Assembly: GCF_024211275.1 (NCBI RefSeq)
Contig: NZ_JAMLDX010000004.1
Coordinates: 124,001 to 188,000 of the forward strand
DNA from: Sphingomonas tagetis
Lineage (GTDB): Bacteria > Pseudomonadota > Alphaproteobacteria > Sphingomonadales > Sphingomonadaceae
Direction: 5' to 3'
DNA: 64,000 nt
The notes beneath the pieces are model-generated. The model was not told the origin of the DNA, made no database searches, and saw only the letters and a list, made by a program, of their open reading frames with translations. The position numbers and the translations under genes are program-made. Shown here in pieces: positions 33,144 through 42,555 of this stretch (position 1 is the stretch's first letter; each line of letters starts with the position of its first letter).

Positions 33144-34700
33144 ATGACACAGCCGGGCGAATCCATCCTCATCGTCGATTTCGGTAGCCAGGTGACGCAG
33201 CTCATCGCGCGGCGCGTGCGCGAAGCGGGCGTCTATAGCGAAATCGCTCCCTTCAGCATGGCCGCTGAGGCGTTCGCGCGGATGAAACCTGGCGGGGTGA
33301 TCCTGTCCGGCTCGCCGGCTTCGGTGCTCGAAGAAGGGTCGCCGCGCGCGCCGCAGGAAATCTTCGATTCGGGACTGCCGATCCTGGGCATCTGCTATGG
33401 CCAGCAGGTGATGATGCAGCAGCTTGGTGGCACCGTGACGCTGGGTGACAGCGGCGAGTTCGGGCGGGCGTTCATCGAGATCGAGGACAGCTGCGTGCTG
33501 TTCGACGGGCTGTGGGCCGAGGGCGAGACGCATCAGGTGTGGATGAGCCATGGCGACAAGGTGACCGAGCTGGCGCCGGGCTTCCGCTCGGTGGCGACCA
33601 GCCCCGGCTCGCCGTTCGCGGTCGTGGCGGACGACAAGCGGCGTTATTACGCGACGCAATTCCACATGGAGGTGGTGCACACGCCTGACGGGGCGAAGCT
33701 GCTGGCGAACTTCGTGCGGCATGTCTGCGGGCTGAAGGGCGACTGGACGATGGCGGAGTTCCGCCAGGCCAAGATCGACGAGATCCGCAAGCAGGTCGGC
33801 AAGGGCCGCGTGATCTGCGGCCTGTCGGGCGGCGTCGATTCGGCGGTGGCGGCGGTGCTGATCCACGAGGCGATCGGCGAGCAGCTGACTTGCGTGTTCG
33901 TCGATCACGGGCTGATGCGCTCGGGCGAGGCGGATCAGGTGGTGTCGCTGTTCCGCGGGCATTACAACATCCCGCTGGTGCATGTGAACGCCGAGACGCT
34001 GTTCCTGAACGGGCTGGCGGGGGTCACCGACCCGGAGGCCAAGCGCAAGTTCATCGGCAAGACCTTCATCGACGTGTTCGAGGAAGAGGCGCGCAAGATC
34101 GGCGGGGCCGAGTTCCTCGCGCAGGGGACGCTCTATCCCGACGTGATCGAGAGCGTGAGTTTCACCGGCGGGCCATCGGTGACGATCAAGAGCCACCACA
34201 ATGTCGGCGGCCTGCCCGAGCGGATGAACATGAAGCTGGTCGAGCCGCTGCGCGAACTGTTCAAGGACGAGGTGCGCGCGCTGGGCCGCGAGCTGGGGCT
34301 GCCGGACGTGTTCGTCGGGCGGCATCCGTTCCCCGGGCCGGGCCTCGCGATCCGCATTCCGGGCGAGGTGACCAAGGAGCGCTGCGACATATTGCGCAAG
34401 GCGGACGCGGTATATCTCGAGGAAATCCGCAACGCCGGTCTGTACGACGCGATCTGGCAGGCGTTCGCGGTGCTGCTGCCGGTCAAGACGGTCGGCGTGA
34501 TGGGCGATTTCCGCACCTATGACAGCGTGTGCGGGCTGCGTGCGGTGACCTCTACCGATGGCATGACCGCCGACATCTATCCGTTCGATGCGAGCTTCCT
34601 GTCGCGCGTGGCGACGCGGATCGTCAACGAGGTGAAGGGCGTCAACCGCGTGGTCTATGACTATACGTCGAAGCCGCCGGGGACGATTGAGTGGGAGTGA
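33144..34700 (+). CDS. guaA: GMP synthase (glutamine-hydrolysing)
   Basis: A 518-residue two-domain enzyme that converts XMP to GMP. The class I glutaminase domain has the nucleophile in GICYGQQVM and the His-Glu pair in [11 protein letters not shown]. The ATP-pyrophosphatase domain has [16 protein letters not shown] (about residues 229-244), and the C-terminal dimerisation part ends KPPGTIEWE, as in all GuaA proteins. Length and residues are normal. It is divergent from the CHAP gene; no clear purine operator was recognised in the 121-base gap. Confidence 0.96.
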   Translation: MTQPGESILIVDFGSQVTQLIARRVREAGVYSEIAPFSMAAEAFARMKPGGVILSGSPASVLEEGSPRAPQEIFDSGLPILGICYGQQVMMQQLGGTVTLGDSGEFGRAFIEIEDSCVLFDGLWAEGETHQVWMSHGDKVTELAPGFRSVATSPGSPFAVVADDKRRYYATQFHMEVVHTPDGAKLLANFVRHVCGLKGDWTMAEFRQAKIDEIRKQVGKGRVICGLSGGVDSAVAAVLIHEAIGEQLTCVFVDHGLMRSGEADQVVSLFRGHYNIPLVHVNAETLFLNGLAGVTDPEAKRKFIGKTFIDVFEEEARKIGGAEFLAQGTLYPDVIESVSFTGGPSVTIKSHHNVGGLPERMNMKLVEPLRELFKDEVRALGRELGLPDVFVGRHPFPGPGLAIRIPGEVTKERCDILRKADAVYLEEIRNAGLYDAIWQAFAVLLPVKTVGVMGDFRTYDSVCGLRAVTSTDGMTADIYPFDASFLSRVATRIVNEVKGVNRVVYDYTSKPPGTIEWE

Positions 34701-34704
34701 GCCG

Positions 34705-35052
34705 GTGAGCATCGCATTCTATGGCATCCCGAACTGCGACACGGTGAAGAAGGCGCGGACCTGGCTCGATGGCCAATCGATCGCCTACACCTTCCACGAC
34801 TATAAGAAGGAAGGCGTCGATTCCGCGCGGCTGGCGCGCTGGGCGCATATGGTGGGGTGGGAGAAGCTGCTCAACCGTGCCGGTACGACCTTCCGCAAGC
34901 TCGACGAGGCCGACAAGGCCGATATCGACGAGGCCAAGGCGCTGCGGCTGATGGTCGCCAACCCATCGCTGATCAAGCGGCCGGTGGTCGAGGTGCCGGG
35001 GGGCATATTGGTCGGATTCAAGCCAGACGAATGGGCCTCGACGTTGCTCTAA
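34705..35052 (+). CDS. ArsC/Spx-family reductase (YffB-like)
   Basis: A 115-residue thioredoxin-fold protein with a single N-terminal Cys in GIPNCDTVKKARTWLD and the Spx/ArsC-type RPVVEVPGG near the end. The YffB-type family lacks the CxxC and its natural substrate is uncertain; arsenate reduction cannot be assumed. GTG at 34705 is chosen because it begins the conserved VSIAFYGIPNC and lies 4 bases after guaA; the longer frame starts inside guaA. A second ArsC-family protein with a different motif is encoded at 48681-49016. Confidence 0.8.
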   Translation: MSIAFYGIPNCDTVKKARTWLDGQSIAYTFHDYKKEGVDSARLARWAHMVGWEKLLNRAGTTFRKLDEADKADIDEAKALRLMVANPSLIKRPVVEVPGGILVGFKPDEWASTLL

Positions 35053-35121
35053 CGAAATGATTGGCAAATCGCTGATTTAGGATAGGCTGCGCGCTATCGA
35101 ACGGTCTTGGGGAGAGGTCCG

Positions 35122-35553
35122 ATGGCTAGCAGTTTCCCGTCCAATCCGCCCGCCTGGTTCAAGGTCGCGGCGATCGTCCTGATCCTGTGGGGGCTGATGG
35201 GGTGCGCGTCGCTCTACATGCATTTCGGCATCGGGCCGGGGCCGGATGCGACCGACTATGACCGCAAGCTCTATGCCGCGATGCCGATGTGGCTGAACCT
35301 GGTTTATATCGGAGCGGTCGCGTGCGGCCTGCTCGGCGCGATCGGGCTGTTCCTCAGGCGCAGCTGGGCAGTACTGCTTTCGGCGCTGTCGCTGATCCTG
35401 GTGGTGATCCAGTTCGGGTGGATGTTCCTCGCGACCGACATCATCGCGGTCAAAGGCGCGTGGGTGACCTATTTCCCGGCCTTCATCTTCGTGATGCAGG
35501 CGATCCAGCTCTACGTCGCGAACAAGGCGAGCAAGAGCGGCTGGCTGCGCTAA
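35122..35553 (+). CDS. Small four-helix membrane protein of unknown function
   Basis: A 143-residue inner-membrane protein. Four hydrophobic helices are evident (about 13-35, 57-77, 83-107 and 115-133), with an extracytoplasmic loop GIGPGPDATDYDRKLYAAM between the first two. The ATG at 35122 is preceded by GAGAGG at good spacing; an earlier TTG start at 35107 would include that site. No family was recognised with confidence. It lies between the ArsC-like gene and panB on the same strand. Confidence 0.7.
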   Translation: MASSFPSNPPAWFKVAAIVLILWGLMGCASLYMHFGIGPGPDATDYDRKLYAAMPMWLNLVYIGAVACGLLGAIGLFLRRSWAVLLSALSLILVVIQFGWMFLATDIIAVKGAWVTYFPAFIFVMQAIQLYVANKASKSGWLR

Positions 35554-35592
35554 ACGGTGGCATGGCGCGATAGCACCGCGTAAGAGCGCGCC

Positions 35593-36453
35593 ATGTCCAC
35601 GACCTTCACGATCGACACATCGACCAGCCGCGCGACGCCAACCCCGGCGCCGATGAAGCGGCTGACCATTCCCGCGATCCAGAACCGCAAGGGCAAGGAT
35701 CCGGTGGTGATGCTGACCGCGTACACCGCGCGGATGGCGCAATTGCTCGATCCGCATTGCGACTTGCTGCTGGTCGGCGACAGCCTGGGGCAGGTGATTT
35801 ACGGCCTGCCCTCTACGCTGGCGGTGACGCTCGACATGATGTGTGCGCACGGCGCGGCGGTGGTGCGCGGCAGCTATCACGCCGTCGTCATCATCGACAT
35901 GCCGTTCGGCAGCTATGAGGGCAGCCCGCAACAGGCGTTCGAATCCGCTTCGCGCATCATGGCCGAGACCGGCGCGGCGGGCGTCAAGCTGGAGGGCGGC
36001 GAGGCGATGGCCGAGACGGTCGCGTTCCTCACCCGCCGCGGCATTCCGGTGATGGGGCATGTCGGGCTGACGCCGCAGGCGGTCAACGCGCTGGGTGGCT
36101 ATGGCGCGCGCGGGCGCGGCAATGCCGAATATGCCAAGATCATCGGCGACGCGAAGGCGGTGGCCGAAGCAGGGGCGTTCGCGATCGTCGCCGAGGGCGT
36201 GGTCGAGACGCTGGCGAACGAGATCGTCGCGGCGGTTTCGTGCCCGATCATCGGCATCGGTGCGTCGAACCAGTGCGACGGGCAGGTGCTGGTGACCGAG
36301 GACATGCTGGGGATGTTCGAGCGCACGCCGCGTTTCGTGAAGAAGTTCGACGACCTGGCTGGCCGCATTTCCGCCGCGGTCGAGAGCTATGCCGCCGCGG
36401 TGCGCGCCCGGAGTTTTCCGGGTGACGAGCAGGTCTACAAGCCCAAGGACTGA
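35593..36453 (+). CDS. panB: 3-methyl-2-oxobutanoate hydroxymethyltransferase
   Basis: A 286-residue TIM-barrel enzyme of pantothenate (vitamin B5/CoA) synthesis: it adds a hydroxymethyl group from methylenetetrahydrofolate to 2-oxoisovalerate. Evidence includes [27 protein letters not shown] (magnesium-binding Asp), VKLEGGEAM (Lys and Glu at the active site) and GHVGLTPQ. The first 25 residues are a Thr/Pro-rich extension before [11 protein letters not shown]; an internal ATG (35653) is a possible alternative start. No panC is present in the window. Confidence 0.93.
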   Translation: MSTTFTIDTSTSRATPTPAPMKRLTIPAIQNRKGKDPVVMLTAYTARMAQLLDPHCDLLLVGDSLGQVIYGLPSTLAVTLDMMCAHGAAVVRGSYHAVVIIDMPFGSYEGSPQQAFESASRIMAETGAAGVKLEGGEAMAETVAFLTRRGIPVMGHVGLTPQAVNALGGYGARGRGNAEYAKIIGDAKAVAEAGAFAIVAEGVVETLANEIVAAVSCPIIGIGASNQCDGQVLVTEDMLGMFERTPRFVKKFDDLAGRISAAVESYAAAVRARSFPGDEQVYKPKD

Positions 36454-36524
36454 TCGCTTTCGTTTCTCAGGTGACGCGGCTAAGGTCCGCGCCCGCGACC
36501 CCCTTTCATCCCACGGAGTTACCC

Positions 36525-37229
36525 TTGGCGCTGAGCCCCCAGAGCAACGAAGCCTTTCTGCGCGAGGTCGACGAAGAGCTGCGCAAGGATCAGGCGCTGC
36601 ACGTCTGGCGCAATTACGGGCGCTGGATCATCGGCGCCGTGATCGCCGGGCTGCTCGCCTTTGCCGGTTTCCTCTATTGGCAGAGCCATAGCGACACGCG
36701 GCGCGGCGAAGAGGGCGAGAAGTTCAAGGCGGCGTTCAAGGCGCTGAGCGAGAACAAGGTGCAGGAGACCGAGGCGCCGCTCAAGGAGCTGGCGCAGTCG
36801 AGCTCGGACGGGTTCAACGCGATGGCGCGCTTCACCCAGGCCGATGTGCTGCTGCAGAAGAACGACCTCAAGGGCGCGGCAGCGATCCTGGGCGGAATTG
36901 CGGGCGACACCGGGCTTGCCCAGGAGTTCCGTGACCTCGCGCTGATCCGCCAGACCTCGGCCGAATATGACACGCTGAAGCCCGAGCAGGTGGTCGAGCG
37001 GCTGAAGGGGCTGGCCGTCAAGGGTGGCATCTGGTTCGGCAGCGCGGGCGAATTGGTTGCGACCGCGTATCTGCGGCAGGGCAAGCGCGGCGATGCCGGC
37101 AAGCTCTATGGTGAAATTGCGAAAGACGAGAGCGTCCCGCGCTCGATCCGTCAACGCGCGGTTCAGATGGCCGGCGTACTCGGGGTCGATGCGATCGTGG
37201 ATCAGGGTGAGGACAAGAAGGCGAAATGA
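36525..37229 (+). CDS. YfgM-like TPR membrane protein
   Basis: A 234-residue protein with one N-terminal transmembrane helix (WIIGAVIAGLLAFAGFLYW, about residues 34-52) and a periplasmic helical TPR-like domain, as in YfgM, an ancillary factor of the Sec translocon and periplasmic chaperone network. Start is TTG at 36525, with CGGAG about 7 bases upstream; this gives LALSPQSNEAFLREVDEELR, the usual YfgM N-terminus, whereas an ATG 54 bases earlier has no good site. The bamB start overlaps its stop, and der follows, the same order as in E. coli. Confidence 0.85.
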   Translation: MALSPQSNEAFLREVDEELRKDQALHVWRNYGRWIIGAVIAGLLAFAGFLYWQSHSDTRRGEEGEKFKAAFKALSENKVQETEAPLKELAQSSSDGFNAMARFTQADVLLQKNDLKGAAAILGGIAGDTGLAQEFRDLALIRQTSAEYDTLKPEQVVERLKGLAVKGGIWFGSAGELVATAYLRQGKRGDAGKLYGEIAKDESVPRSIRQRAVQMAGVLGVDAIVDQGEDKKAK

Positions 37230-38548
37230 TGAAGTCGGTTCGAGTACCCGTCGCGATCGCGGCACTGGCGGCGCTGAGCGCGTGCGGCATCTTCAAGGGC
37301 AAGGGCGACAAGACCCCGGTCCTGGGGCAGCGCGTACCGATCCTGGCGGCTGAGACCGGCATCGTCGCGGACAAGACGATCGCCGACGTCGCCGTGGTGC
37401 TGCCGCCCGCGGCGACCAATGCCGACTGGACCCAGCCGGGCGGCAATCCCGCCAAGTCGATGGGGCATCTGACGCTGGCCGCGGCGCCGGCGCGCGCATG
37501 GGGCGCGAGCATCGCCGGATCGACCGGCCGCGCGCGGCTCGCCGCCTCGCCGGTGGTTGCCGGCGGCACGCTGTACGTGATGGACACCGATGCGGTGGTC
37601 CATGCCTATGACGCGCAGGGCGGCGGCGAGAAGTGGCGGCTCGAAACCACCAAGGGCAAGGAGAACCGCAACGCCGCGTTCGGCGGCGGCGTGAGCGTCG
37701 ACGGAACGCGCGTGTTCGCGACCACCGGGCTCGGCGAAGTGGTGGCGATCGACGCGGCGAACGGCGCAGAGACGTGGCGCGTCAAGCCGGGTGGCCCACT
37801 GCGCGGCGCGCCGACGGTGGCGAGCGGCAACGTCTATGTGCTGAGCCAGGACAATCAGATGTTCGCGCTCTCGCAGACCGACGGATCGGTGATCTGGCAG
37901 CAGTCGGGCACGCTCGAATCGCAGGGCGTGTTCGGCGTGGCGGCGCCCGCTTCGGCGCAGGGCACGGTCGTGGTCGGCTATTCGTCGGGCGAACTCGGTG
38001 CTTATCGTTACGAGAATGGCCGTTCCTTGTGGTCCGACACGCTGTCGCGCTCGACCATCTCGACCTCGGTGTCGAGCCTGGCCGATATCGACGCCGAGCC
38101 GGTGATCGACCAGGGCCGCGTCTATGCGGTCGGGCAAGGCGGGCGCATGGCGGCGATCGAGCTCGCCACCGGCCAGCGGCTGTGGGAGCAGAATGTCGCG
38201 GGCATCTCCACCCCGTGGGTCGCGGGCGAGTGGCTGTTCCTGGTCACCGACGATGCTCGCCTGATCGCAATCGCGCGCGGCACCGGCAAGATCCGCTGGA
38301 TCTCGCAGCTTCGCGGCTGGCGCAACGAAGAGAAGAAGAACGGTGCGATCAGTTGGACCGGGCCAGTGCTGGCCGGCGACCGGCTGTGGCTGGCCAATTC
38401 GCGCGGCGAGCTGGTCTCGGCCTCGCCGACGGACGGCAGCCTCGGCACGGCGATCGAGCTGGACGGGCCGGTGAGCCTGAGCCCGATCGTGGCGAACAAC
38501 ACGGTTTACGTGCTGACCGACAAGGGCAAGCTCTCCGCCTATCGCTGA
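37226..38548 (+). CDS. bamB: Outer-membrane assembly lipoprotein BamB
   Basis: A 440-residue lipoprotein (lipobox LSAC, Cys20) folding as a PQQ-like beta-propeller. Repeating blades are visible, such as GTLYVMDTDAVVHAYDAQGG, TGLGEVVAIDAANGAETWR and RMAAIELATGQRLWEQNV. BamB is a component of the BAM complex that inserts outer-membrane beta-barrels. Two adjacent ATGs (37226, 37229) can serve as start; the first overlaps the YfgM stop. The yfgM-bamB-der order strongly supports the assignment. Confidence 0.9.
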   Translation: MMKSVRVPVAIAALAALSACGIFKGKGDKTPVLGQRVPILAAETGIVADKTIADVAVVLPPAATNADWTQPGGNPAKSMGHLTLAAAPARAWGASIAGSTGRARLAASPVVAGGTLYVMDTDAVVHAYDAQGGGEKWRLETTKGKENRNAAFGGGVSVDGTRVFATTGLGEVVAIDAANGAETWRVKPGGPLRGAPTVASGNVYVLSQDNQMFALSQTDGSVIWQQSGTLESQGVFGVAAPASAQGTVVVGYSSGELGAYRYENGRSLWSDTLSRSTISTSVSSLADIDAEPVIDQGRVYAVGQGGRMAAIELATGQRLWEQNVAGISTPWVAGEWLFLVTDDARLIAIARGTGKIRWISQLRGWRNEEKKNGAISWTGPVLAGDRLWLANSRGELVSASPTDGSLGTAIELDGPVSLSPIVANNTVYVLTDKGKLSAYR

Positions 38549-38574
38549 ACGATTGCATGCGGTAGAGGGCGCGG

Positions 38575-39933
38575 ATGCGTCCTACTGTTGCGATCATCGG
38601 CCGGCCCAACGTCGGCAAATCGACCCTGTTCAATCGGCTCGTCGGCAAGCGCCTTGCGCTGGTCGACGATCAGCCGGGGGTGACGCGCGACCGGCGCGAG
38701 GGCGACGCCGATCTGCTCGGTGTGCCCTTTCGGGTGTTCGACACCGCTGGCTATGAGGATGAGGACCCCGCGACGCTGCCGGGGCGGATGCGTGCGCAGA
38801 CCGAATCGGCGGTGCGCGAGGCTGACGTCGCCTTGTTCATGATCGATGCGCGCGCCGGCATCACGCCGCTCGACGAGGAAGTCGCGCGCTGGCTGCGCAG
38901 TTCGGGCACGCCGATCGTGCTGCTGGCGAACAAGGCCGAGGGGCGCGCGGCCGAACCGGGCATTCACGAGGCGATGGCGCTGGGGCTCGGCGATCCGGTG
39001 CCGTTTTCGGCCGAGCATGGCGAGGGCATCGCCGACCTGTTCGAGGCGCTGCTGCCCTATATCGACCGCGAGGAAGAGGAAGCGGAGGAGGACGCCGACT
39101 CGCCTGACGCGCCGCTCAAGCTGGCGGTGGTGGGACGGCCGAACGCAGGCAAGTCGACGCTGATCAACCGGCTGATCGGTCAGGACCGGCTGATTACCGG
39201 CCCTGAAGCCGGCATTACGCGCGATTCGATCGCGATCGAATGGCTGTGGGAGGATTTCGAGGGCAAGATGCGCCCGGTGCGGCTGATCGACACCGCGGGG
39301 ATGCGCAAGCGCGCCAAGGTGCAGGAGAAGCTCGAATCGCTGTCGGTCCAGGACGCGTTGCGCGCGGTCGATTTCGCCGAGGTCGTGGTGCTGCTGCTCG
39401 ACGCCACGCGCGGGCTCGAGGTGCAGGACCTCAAGATCGCCGACAAGGTGCTTCAGGAAGGCCGCGCGCTGGTGATCGCACTCAACAAATGGGACATCGC
39501 CGAGAATGCCTCGAGCCTGTTCAACGGGGTCAAGGGCGCGCTCGATGAGGGGCTGGCGCAGGTCAAGGGCGTGCCGCTGCTGACCGTGTCGGGCGCGACC
39601 GGCAAGGGGCTGGATACGCTGATCAAGGTGGCGTTCGAGACGCGCGAGGCGTGGTCGCGGCGGATCACCACCGGCCAGCTCAACCGCTGGTTCGAGCGCG
39701 CAATCGAGGCCAATCCGCCGCCCGCGCCCGGCGGCAAGCGGATCAAGCCGCGTTACGTCACGCAAGCCAAGACGCGGCCGCCGAGCTTCATCCTGTTCGG
39801 CACGCGAGTCGATCTGCTGCCGCAGAGCTATGAGCGCTATCTGGTCAATTCGATGCGCAAGGAGTTCGATTTCGGGGCGGTACCGGTGCGGCTGACGATG
39901 CGGCCGTCTAAGAACCCGTTCGACAAGGACTGA
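38575..39933 (+). CDS. der: Ribosome biogenesis GTPase Der (EngA)
   Basis: A 452-residue protein with two tandem GTPase domains and a KH-like C-terminal domain, needed for 50S subunit assembly. Domain 1 has GRPNVGKSTLFN and DTAGYE; domain 2 has GRPNAGKSTLIN (about residues 185-196) and DTAGMRKRAKV, with NKWD for guanine specificity. The C-terminal RPSKNPFDKD is a typical end. It follows bamB after 26 bases. Between der and the next gene is 144 bases with no strong terminator visible. Confidence 0.95.
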   Translation: MRPTVAIIGRPNVGKSTLFNRLVGKRLALVDDQPGVTRDRREGDADLLGVPFRVFDTAGYEDEDPATLPGRMRAQTESAVREADVALFMIDARAGITPLDEEVARWLRSSGTPIVLLANKAEGRAAEPGIHEAMALGLGDPVPFSAEHGEGIADLFEALLPYIDREEEEAEEDADSPDAPLKLAVVGRPNAGKSTLINRLIGQDRLITGPEAGITRDSIAIEWLWEDFEGKMRPVRLIDTAGMRKRAKVQEKLESLSVQDALRAVDFAEVVVLLLDATRGLEVQDLKIADKVLQEGRALVIALNKWDIAENASSLFNGVKGALDEGLAQVKGVPLLTVSGATGKGLDTLIKVAFETREAWSRRITTGQLNRWFERAIEANPPPAPGGKRIKPRYVTQAKTRPPSFILFGTRVDLLPQSYERYLVNSMRKEFDFGAVPVRLTMRPSKNPFDKD

Positions 39934-40077
39934 CGCGCGCGCCTCGCCGCGGCACAGGAACGGCCACGAAGTTGCTGAAAACAGCCAATTCCGATCTTTC
40001 GTTCGGGCGGCGTCAACCGGACGTTTACGTCTTGGCCATAATCGTAACACCAATCCGCATGCCGCGGGAGGGTATGA

Positions 40078-40488
40078 ATGGCGACGCAGGATCGGGACGC
40101 GCTGGTTGACTGGACCGCATTTTCGCAGGCTCGTACCGAGCTGGGCGCGAATTTCGTGCGTATCCTGGGCTATTTCCACGAGGACGGCGTCAAGTCGCTC
40201 GAGCGGATCGAGGACGCGATGCGCGGCAACAATGCCGCCGCGCTCGTGATTCCCGCGCATACGCTGAAAGGCGAGGCGCATCAGTTCGGGGCCGAGCCGC
40301 TGGCGGAATGCGCCGAGGCGATCGAGGCGATCGCGCGGCAGTGTGTCGAGAACCGCTACGAGCCGAGCGAAGCGCTGGAGCATGTCGTGCGGCTACGGCC
40401 GTTGTTCAACGCGACGCTGGCGCTGCTGGAGCGTGAAGCCAACCCGCTGGTCGAGCGGCGCCCGGCCTTCGGACGCCGCGCGGGTTGA
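40078..40488 (+). CDS. Histidine phosphotransfer (Hpt) protein, intact
   Basis: A 136-residue four-helix protein with the complete Hpt motif IPAHTLKGEAHQFGA; His61 is the predicted phosphorylation site. Stand-alone Hpt proteins shuttle phosphate between hybrid kinases and response regulators, as ChpT and similar proteins do in Alphaproteobacteria. No response regulator lies nearby, so the partners are elsewhere. A GGGAGGG Shine-Dalgarno precedes the ATG. Its stop abuts the stop of the convergent bacterioferritin gene with no spacer. Confidence 0.83.
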   Translation: MATQDRDALVDWTAFSQARTELGANFVRILGYFHEDGVKSLERIEDAMRGNNAAALVIPAHTLKGEAHQFGAEPLAECAEAIEAIARQCVENRYEPSEALEHVVRLRPLFNATLALLEREANPLVERRPAFGRRAG

Positions 40489-40968
40489 TTACGCCTCTTC
40501 GGGCTTCGAATTGAGCTGCACATAATTCTGGATGCCCATGCGTTCGATCATCTCGAACTGGGTTTCCAGCGTGTCGATATGCTCCTCCTCGCTGTCGAGG
40601 ATCTTCTGGAACAGGTCGCGGCTGACATAGTCGCGGACCGTCTCGCTGTGGGCGATCGCGTCCTTGAGCACGACGACTGCCTCATATTCGAGGTCGAGGT
40701 CGGCCTTGAGCACCTCCTCGACCGTCTCGCCGATGCGTAGCCGGCCGAGCAGCTGGAAATTGGGCAGGCCGTCGAGGAACAGGATGCGCTCTGACACCAT
40801 GTCGGCATGCTTCATCTCGTCGATCGACTCGTGCCGCTCGAACTCGGCGAGCTTCTTGACGCCCCAATGGTCGAGCATGCGGTAGTGCAGCCAATATTGG
40901 TTGATCGCGGTCAGCTCGTTCTTGAGCACCTCGTTGAGATATTCGATGACCTTCTGGTCGCCCTTCAT
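40489..40968 (-). CDS. bfr: Bacterioferritin
   Basis: A 159-residue ferritin-like four-helix protein that stores iron as mineral in a 24-mer. It begins MKGDQKVIEYLNEVLKNELT, with ferroxidase Glu/His ligands visible in KNELTAINQYW, FERHESIDEMKHAD and DSEEEHIDTLE. The methionine that binds haem in Bfr (DEMKHADMVSERI region) is present. Bacterioferritin-associated ferredoxin is encoded 103 bases upstream on the same strand, giving an iron storage and release pair. Confidence 0.93.
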   Translation of the reverse strand: MKGDQKVIEYLNEVLKNELTAINQYWLHYRMLDHWGVKKLAEFERHESIDEMKHADMVSERILFLDGLPNFQLLGRLRIGETVEEVLKADLDLEYEAVVVLKDAIAHSETVRDYVSRDLFQKILDSEEEHIDTLETQFEMIERMGIQNYVQLNSKPEEA

Positions 40969-41071
40969 GGCGTGCGCCTCATGTTGTTTCGGACGCGATC
41001 ATAGCGGTCGTGAACGGTGTAGGACAGCCGGAAAAATGGCTGTTTTCTGCGGGTTTCCGCAGTTGCGAACG

Positions 41072-41242
41072 CTAGGCAGCAGCGCGCTCGGCGTCGATAA
41101 TGGCTCGCGCGAACGGGACGCATTGCCCGCATTTCGCCTGGCGGCCGAGCGCGCGATAGGCCTGGCAGGCGCTCATCGCGCCATCACGCGCCGCCGCCCG
41201 CACATCCTTCTCGCGAATCGCATTGCAAACGCAGACGACCAT
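41072..41242 (-). CDS. bfd: Bacterioferritin-associated ferredoxin
   Basis: A 56-residue [2Fe-2S] protein that reduces bacterioferritin iron so it can be released. The four cluster cysteines are Cys4, Cys6, Cys38 and Cys41 (VCVCNAIRE and KCGQC), the same spacing as E. coli Bfd. Start at 41242 gives MVVCVCNAIRE and has GAGAGGG a few bases upstream; a longer frame to 41317 would cross the iron operator and adds no conserved sequence. A candidate Fur box lies 32-50 bases upstream. Confidence 0.88.
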   Translation of the reverse strand: MVVCVCNAIREKDVRAAARDGAMSACQAYRALGRQAKCGQCVPFARAIIDAERAAA

Positions 41243-41273
41243 CGGAACCCTCTCGCTGTTCGCAACAGATATG

Positions 41274-41292
41274 GCGAATGAGAGTGATTCGC
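41274..41292. promoter_or_regulatory. Candidate Fur/iron box upstream of bfd
   Basis: The 19-base sequence GCGAATGAGAGTGATTCGC has 6-base perfect inverted arms (GCGAAT/ATTCGC) around GAGAGTG, close to the Fur box pattern. It lies 32-50 bases upstream of the bfd ATG, at promoter distance. bfd is iron-repressed by Fur in other bacteria, so this site is plausible; direct binding is not shown. Confidence 0.55.
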
Positions 41293-41321
41293 AATGGTTA
41301 TTGCGTGGCGTTCGCAATAGA

Positions 41322-42551
41322 TCACGTATGTGCGATGCGGCATATCGGCTGCAGCTGCCCGCGCGACAGGCTGCGCCACAGCCATTCGAGCGGGCCGTAG
41401 GCGAATCGATCGAGCCACGGCTTCGACCAGATCAGCATGCCCGCCCACACTGCGAACACGACCAGATAGACTTCGGCCCGCGACATTTCCCCGAACCAGC
41501 CGAGCCCATAGCCGTAGAAGAGCGTGGTGCAGATCAGGCCGGTGCCGAGATAATTGGAGAAGGCCATGCGGCCTGCCGCGGCGACGCGTGTGGTGAGAAA
41601 GGCGCCGGGACGCATGAGCAGGATGAGCAGGCTCGCCCAGCCCACAATCGCCAGCGGACGGAACGGCACGGTCGCGGGCATCACGCCGGCAGTGACCGCG
41701 AGCAAGCTGAACTGCTGCGACACGATCCACGCCGCGATCAACGCATAGACGGGGAGGGCGATGCCGAGGCCAGTCGCGGCCCATTTGAGGTAGCGCGCGC
41801 GGTCCCAGCTGCCGGTCAGCATGCCGCTGCGCAGGCCGGCCATGCCGAACAGCATATAGGCAAGGGTCTCCCAGCCGAACTGGACCAGACCCAACACCGG
41901 CATGATCTGCATATCCTTGAAGCGGTGGACGGCGATGCTCCACCACGAGCCCCGGTGCAACGCGATCTGTTCGGTGATCCACGCGGCGGGCGGGGTGCCG
42001 AAGCCCTTGTTGAGCGCGCGCAAGGCGTCCGCGAGGTCCTTGTTGCCGGGATCGGCCTGCGCCATCGTGACGGTGATCGGAATGAAGCTGGTCGCGACCA
42101 GCTCGACGAACAGCAATGCGATGCCGAGCCCGATCATCTGCGACACGCGCATCTTGCGGAACAGAAAGGCGATCATGCCGATCAGCGCATAATGGCTGAG
42201 AATATCGCCCCACCAGATCAGCCACATATGGACGAGACCGAAAACGAGCAGCCAGACCATGCGGGCGTAGTGCACGCGGGCAGCGCTCTCGCCCCTGGCC
42301 TCAGCGCGGTCGATCACCAGCAGCATCGACGCGCCGAACAGGAAGGAGAAGAGGCCGCGCATCTTTCCGTCGAAGAAGGTGAAATTGGCGAGCCACACCG
42401 CGAGATCCGCGCCGGTGCTGCCGCCATAAGCCGCGGGGTTGAAATAGGCGGGCGCGGGCATCGAAAAGGCGATGATGTTGAGCAAGAGAATGCCCATCAC
42501 CGCGACGCCGCGCACGGTGTCGAGCGTCAGGATGCGGTCGCCGGCCGTCAT
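41322..42551 (-). CDS. DUF418 membrane protein
   Basis: A 409-residue polytopic inner-membrane protein with about ten helices. The N-terminus ILTLDTVRGVAVMGILLLN carries the Asp-x-x-Arg-Gly motif shared by DUF418 and acyltransferase-3-like proteins, and DGKMRGLFSFLFGAS and WWGDILSHYALIGMIA are DUF418 blocks. Function is unknown, although the fold suggests transfer of acyl groups. Its 3' end reaches to about 30 bases from the Fur-like box of bfd. The next gene upstream on the strand is 4 bases away. Confidence 0.82.
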   Translation of the reverse strand: MTAGDRILTLDTVRGVAVMGILLLNIIAFSMPAPAYFNPAAYGGSTGADLAVWLANFTFFDGKMRGLFSFLFGASMLLVIDRAEARGESAARVHYARMVWLLVFGLVHMWLIWWGDILSHYALIGMIAFLFRKMRVSQMIGLGIALLFVELVATSFIPITVTMAQADPGNKDLADALRALNKGFGTPPAAWITEQIALHRGSWWSIAVHRFKDMQIMPVLGLVQFGWETLAYMLFGMAGLRSGMLTGSWDRARYLKWAATGLGIALPVYALIAAWIVSQQFSLLAVTAGVMPATVPFRPLAIVGWASLLILLMRPGAFLTTRVAAAGRMAFSNYLGTGLICTTLFYGYGLGWFGEMSRAEVYLVVFAVWAGMLIWSKPWLDRFAYGPLEWLWRSLSRGQLQPICRIAHT

Positions 42552-42555
42552 CGCC

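Noticed and set aside
41047..41062. CTGCGG-GTTT-CCGCAG hairpin downstream of bfd
   Set aside because: The stem is short and is followed by A/C-rich rather than T-rich sequence on the bfd strand, so it is not a convincing intrinsic terminator.
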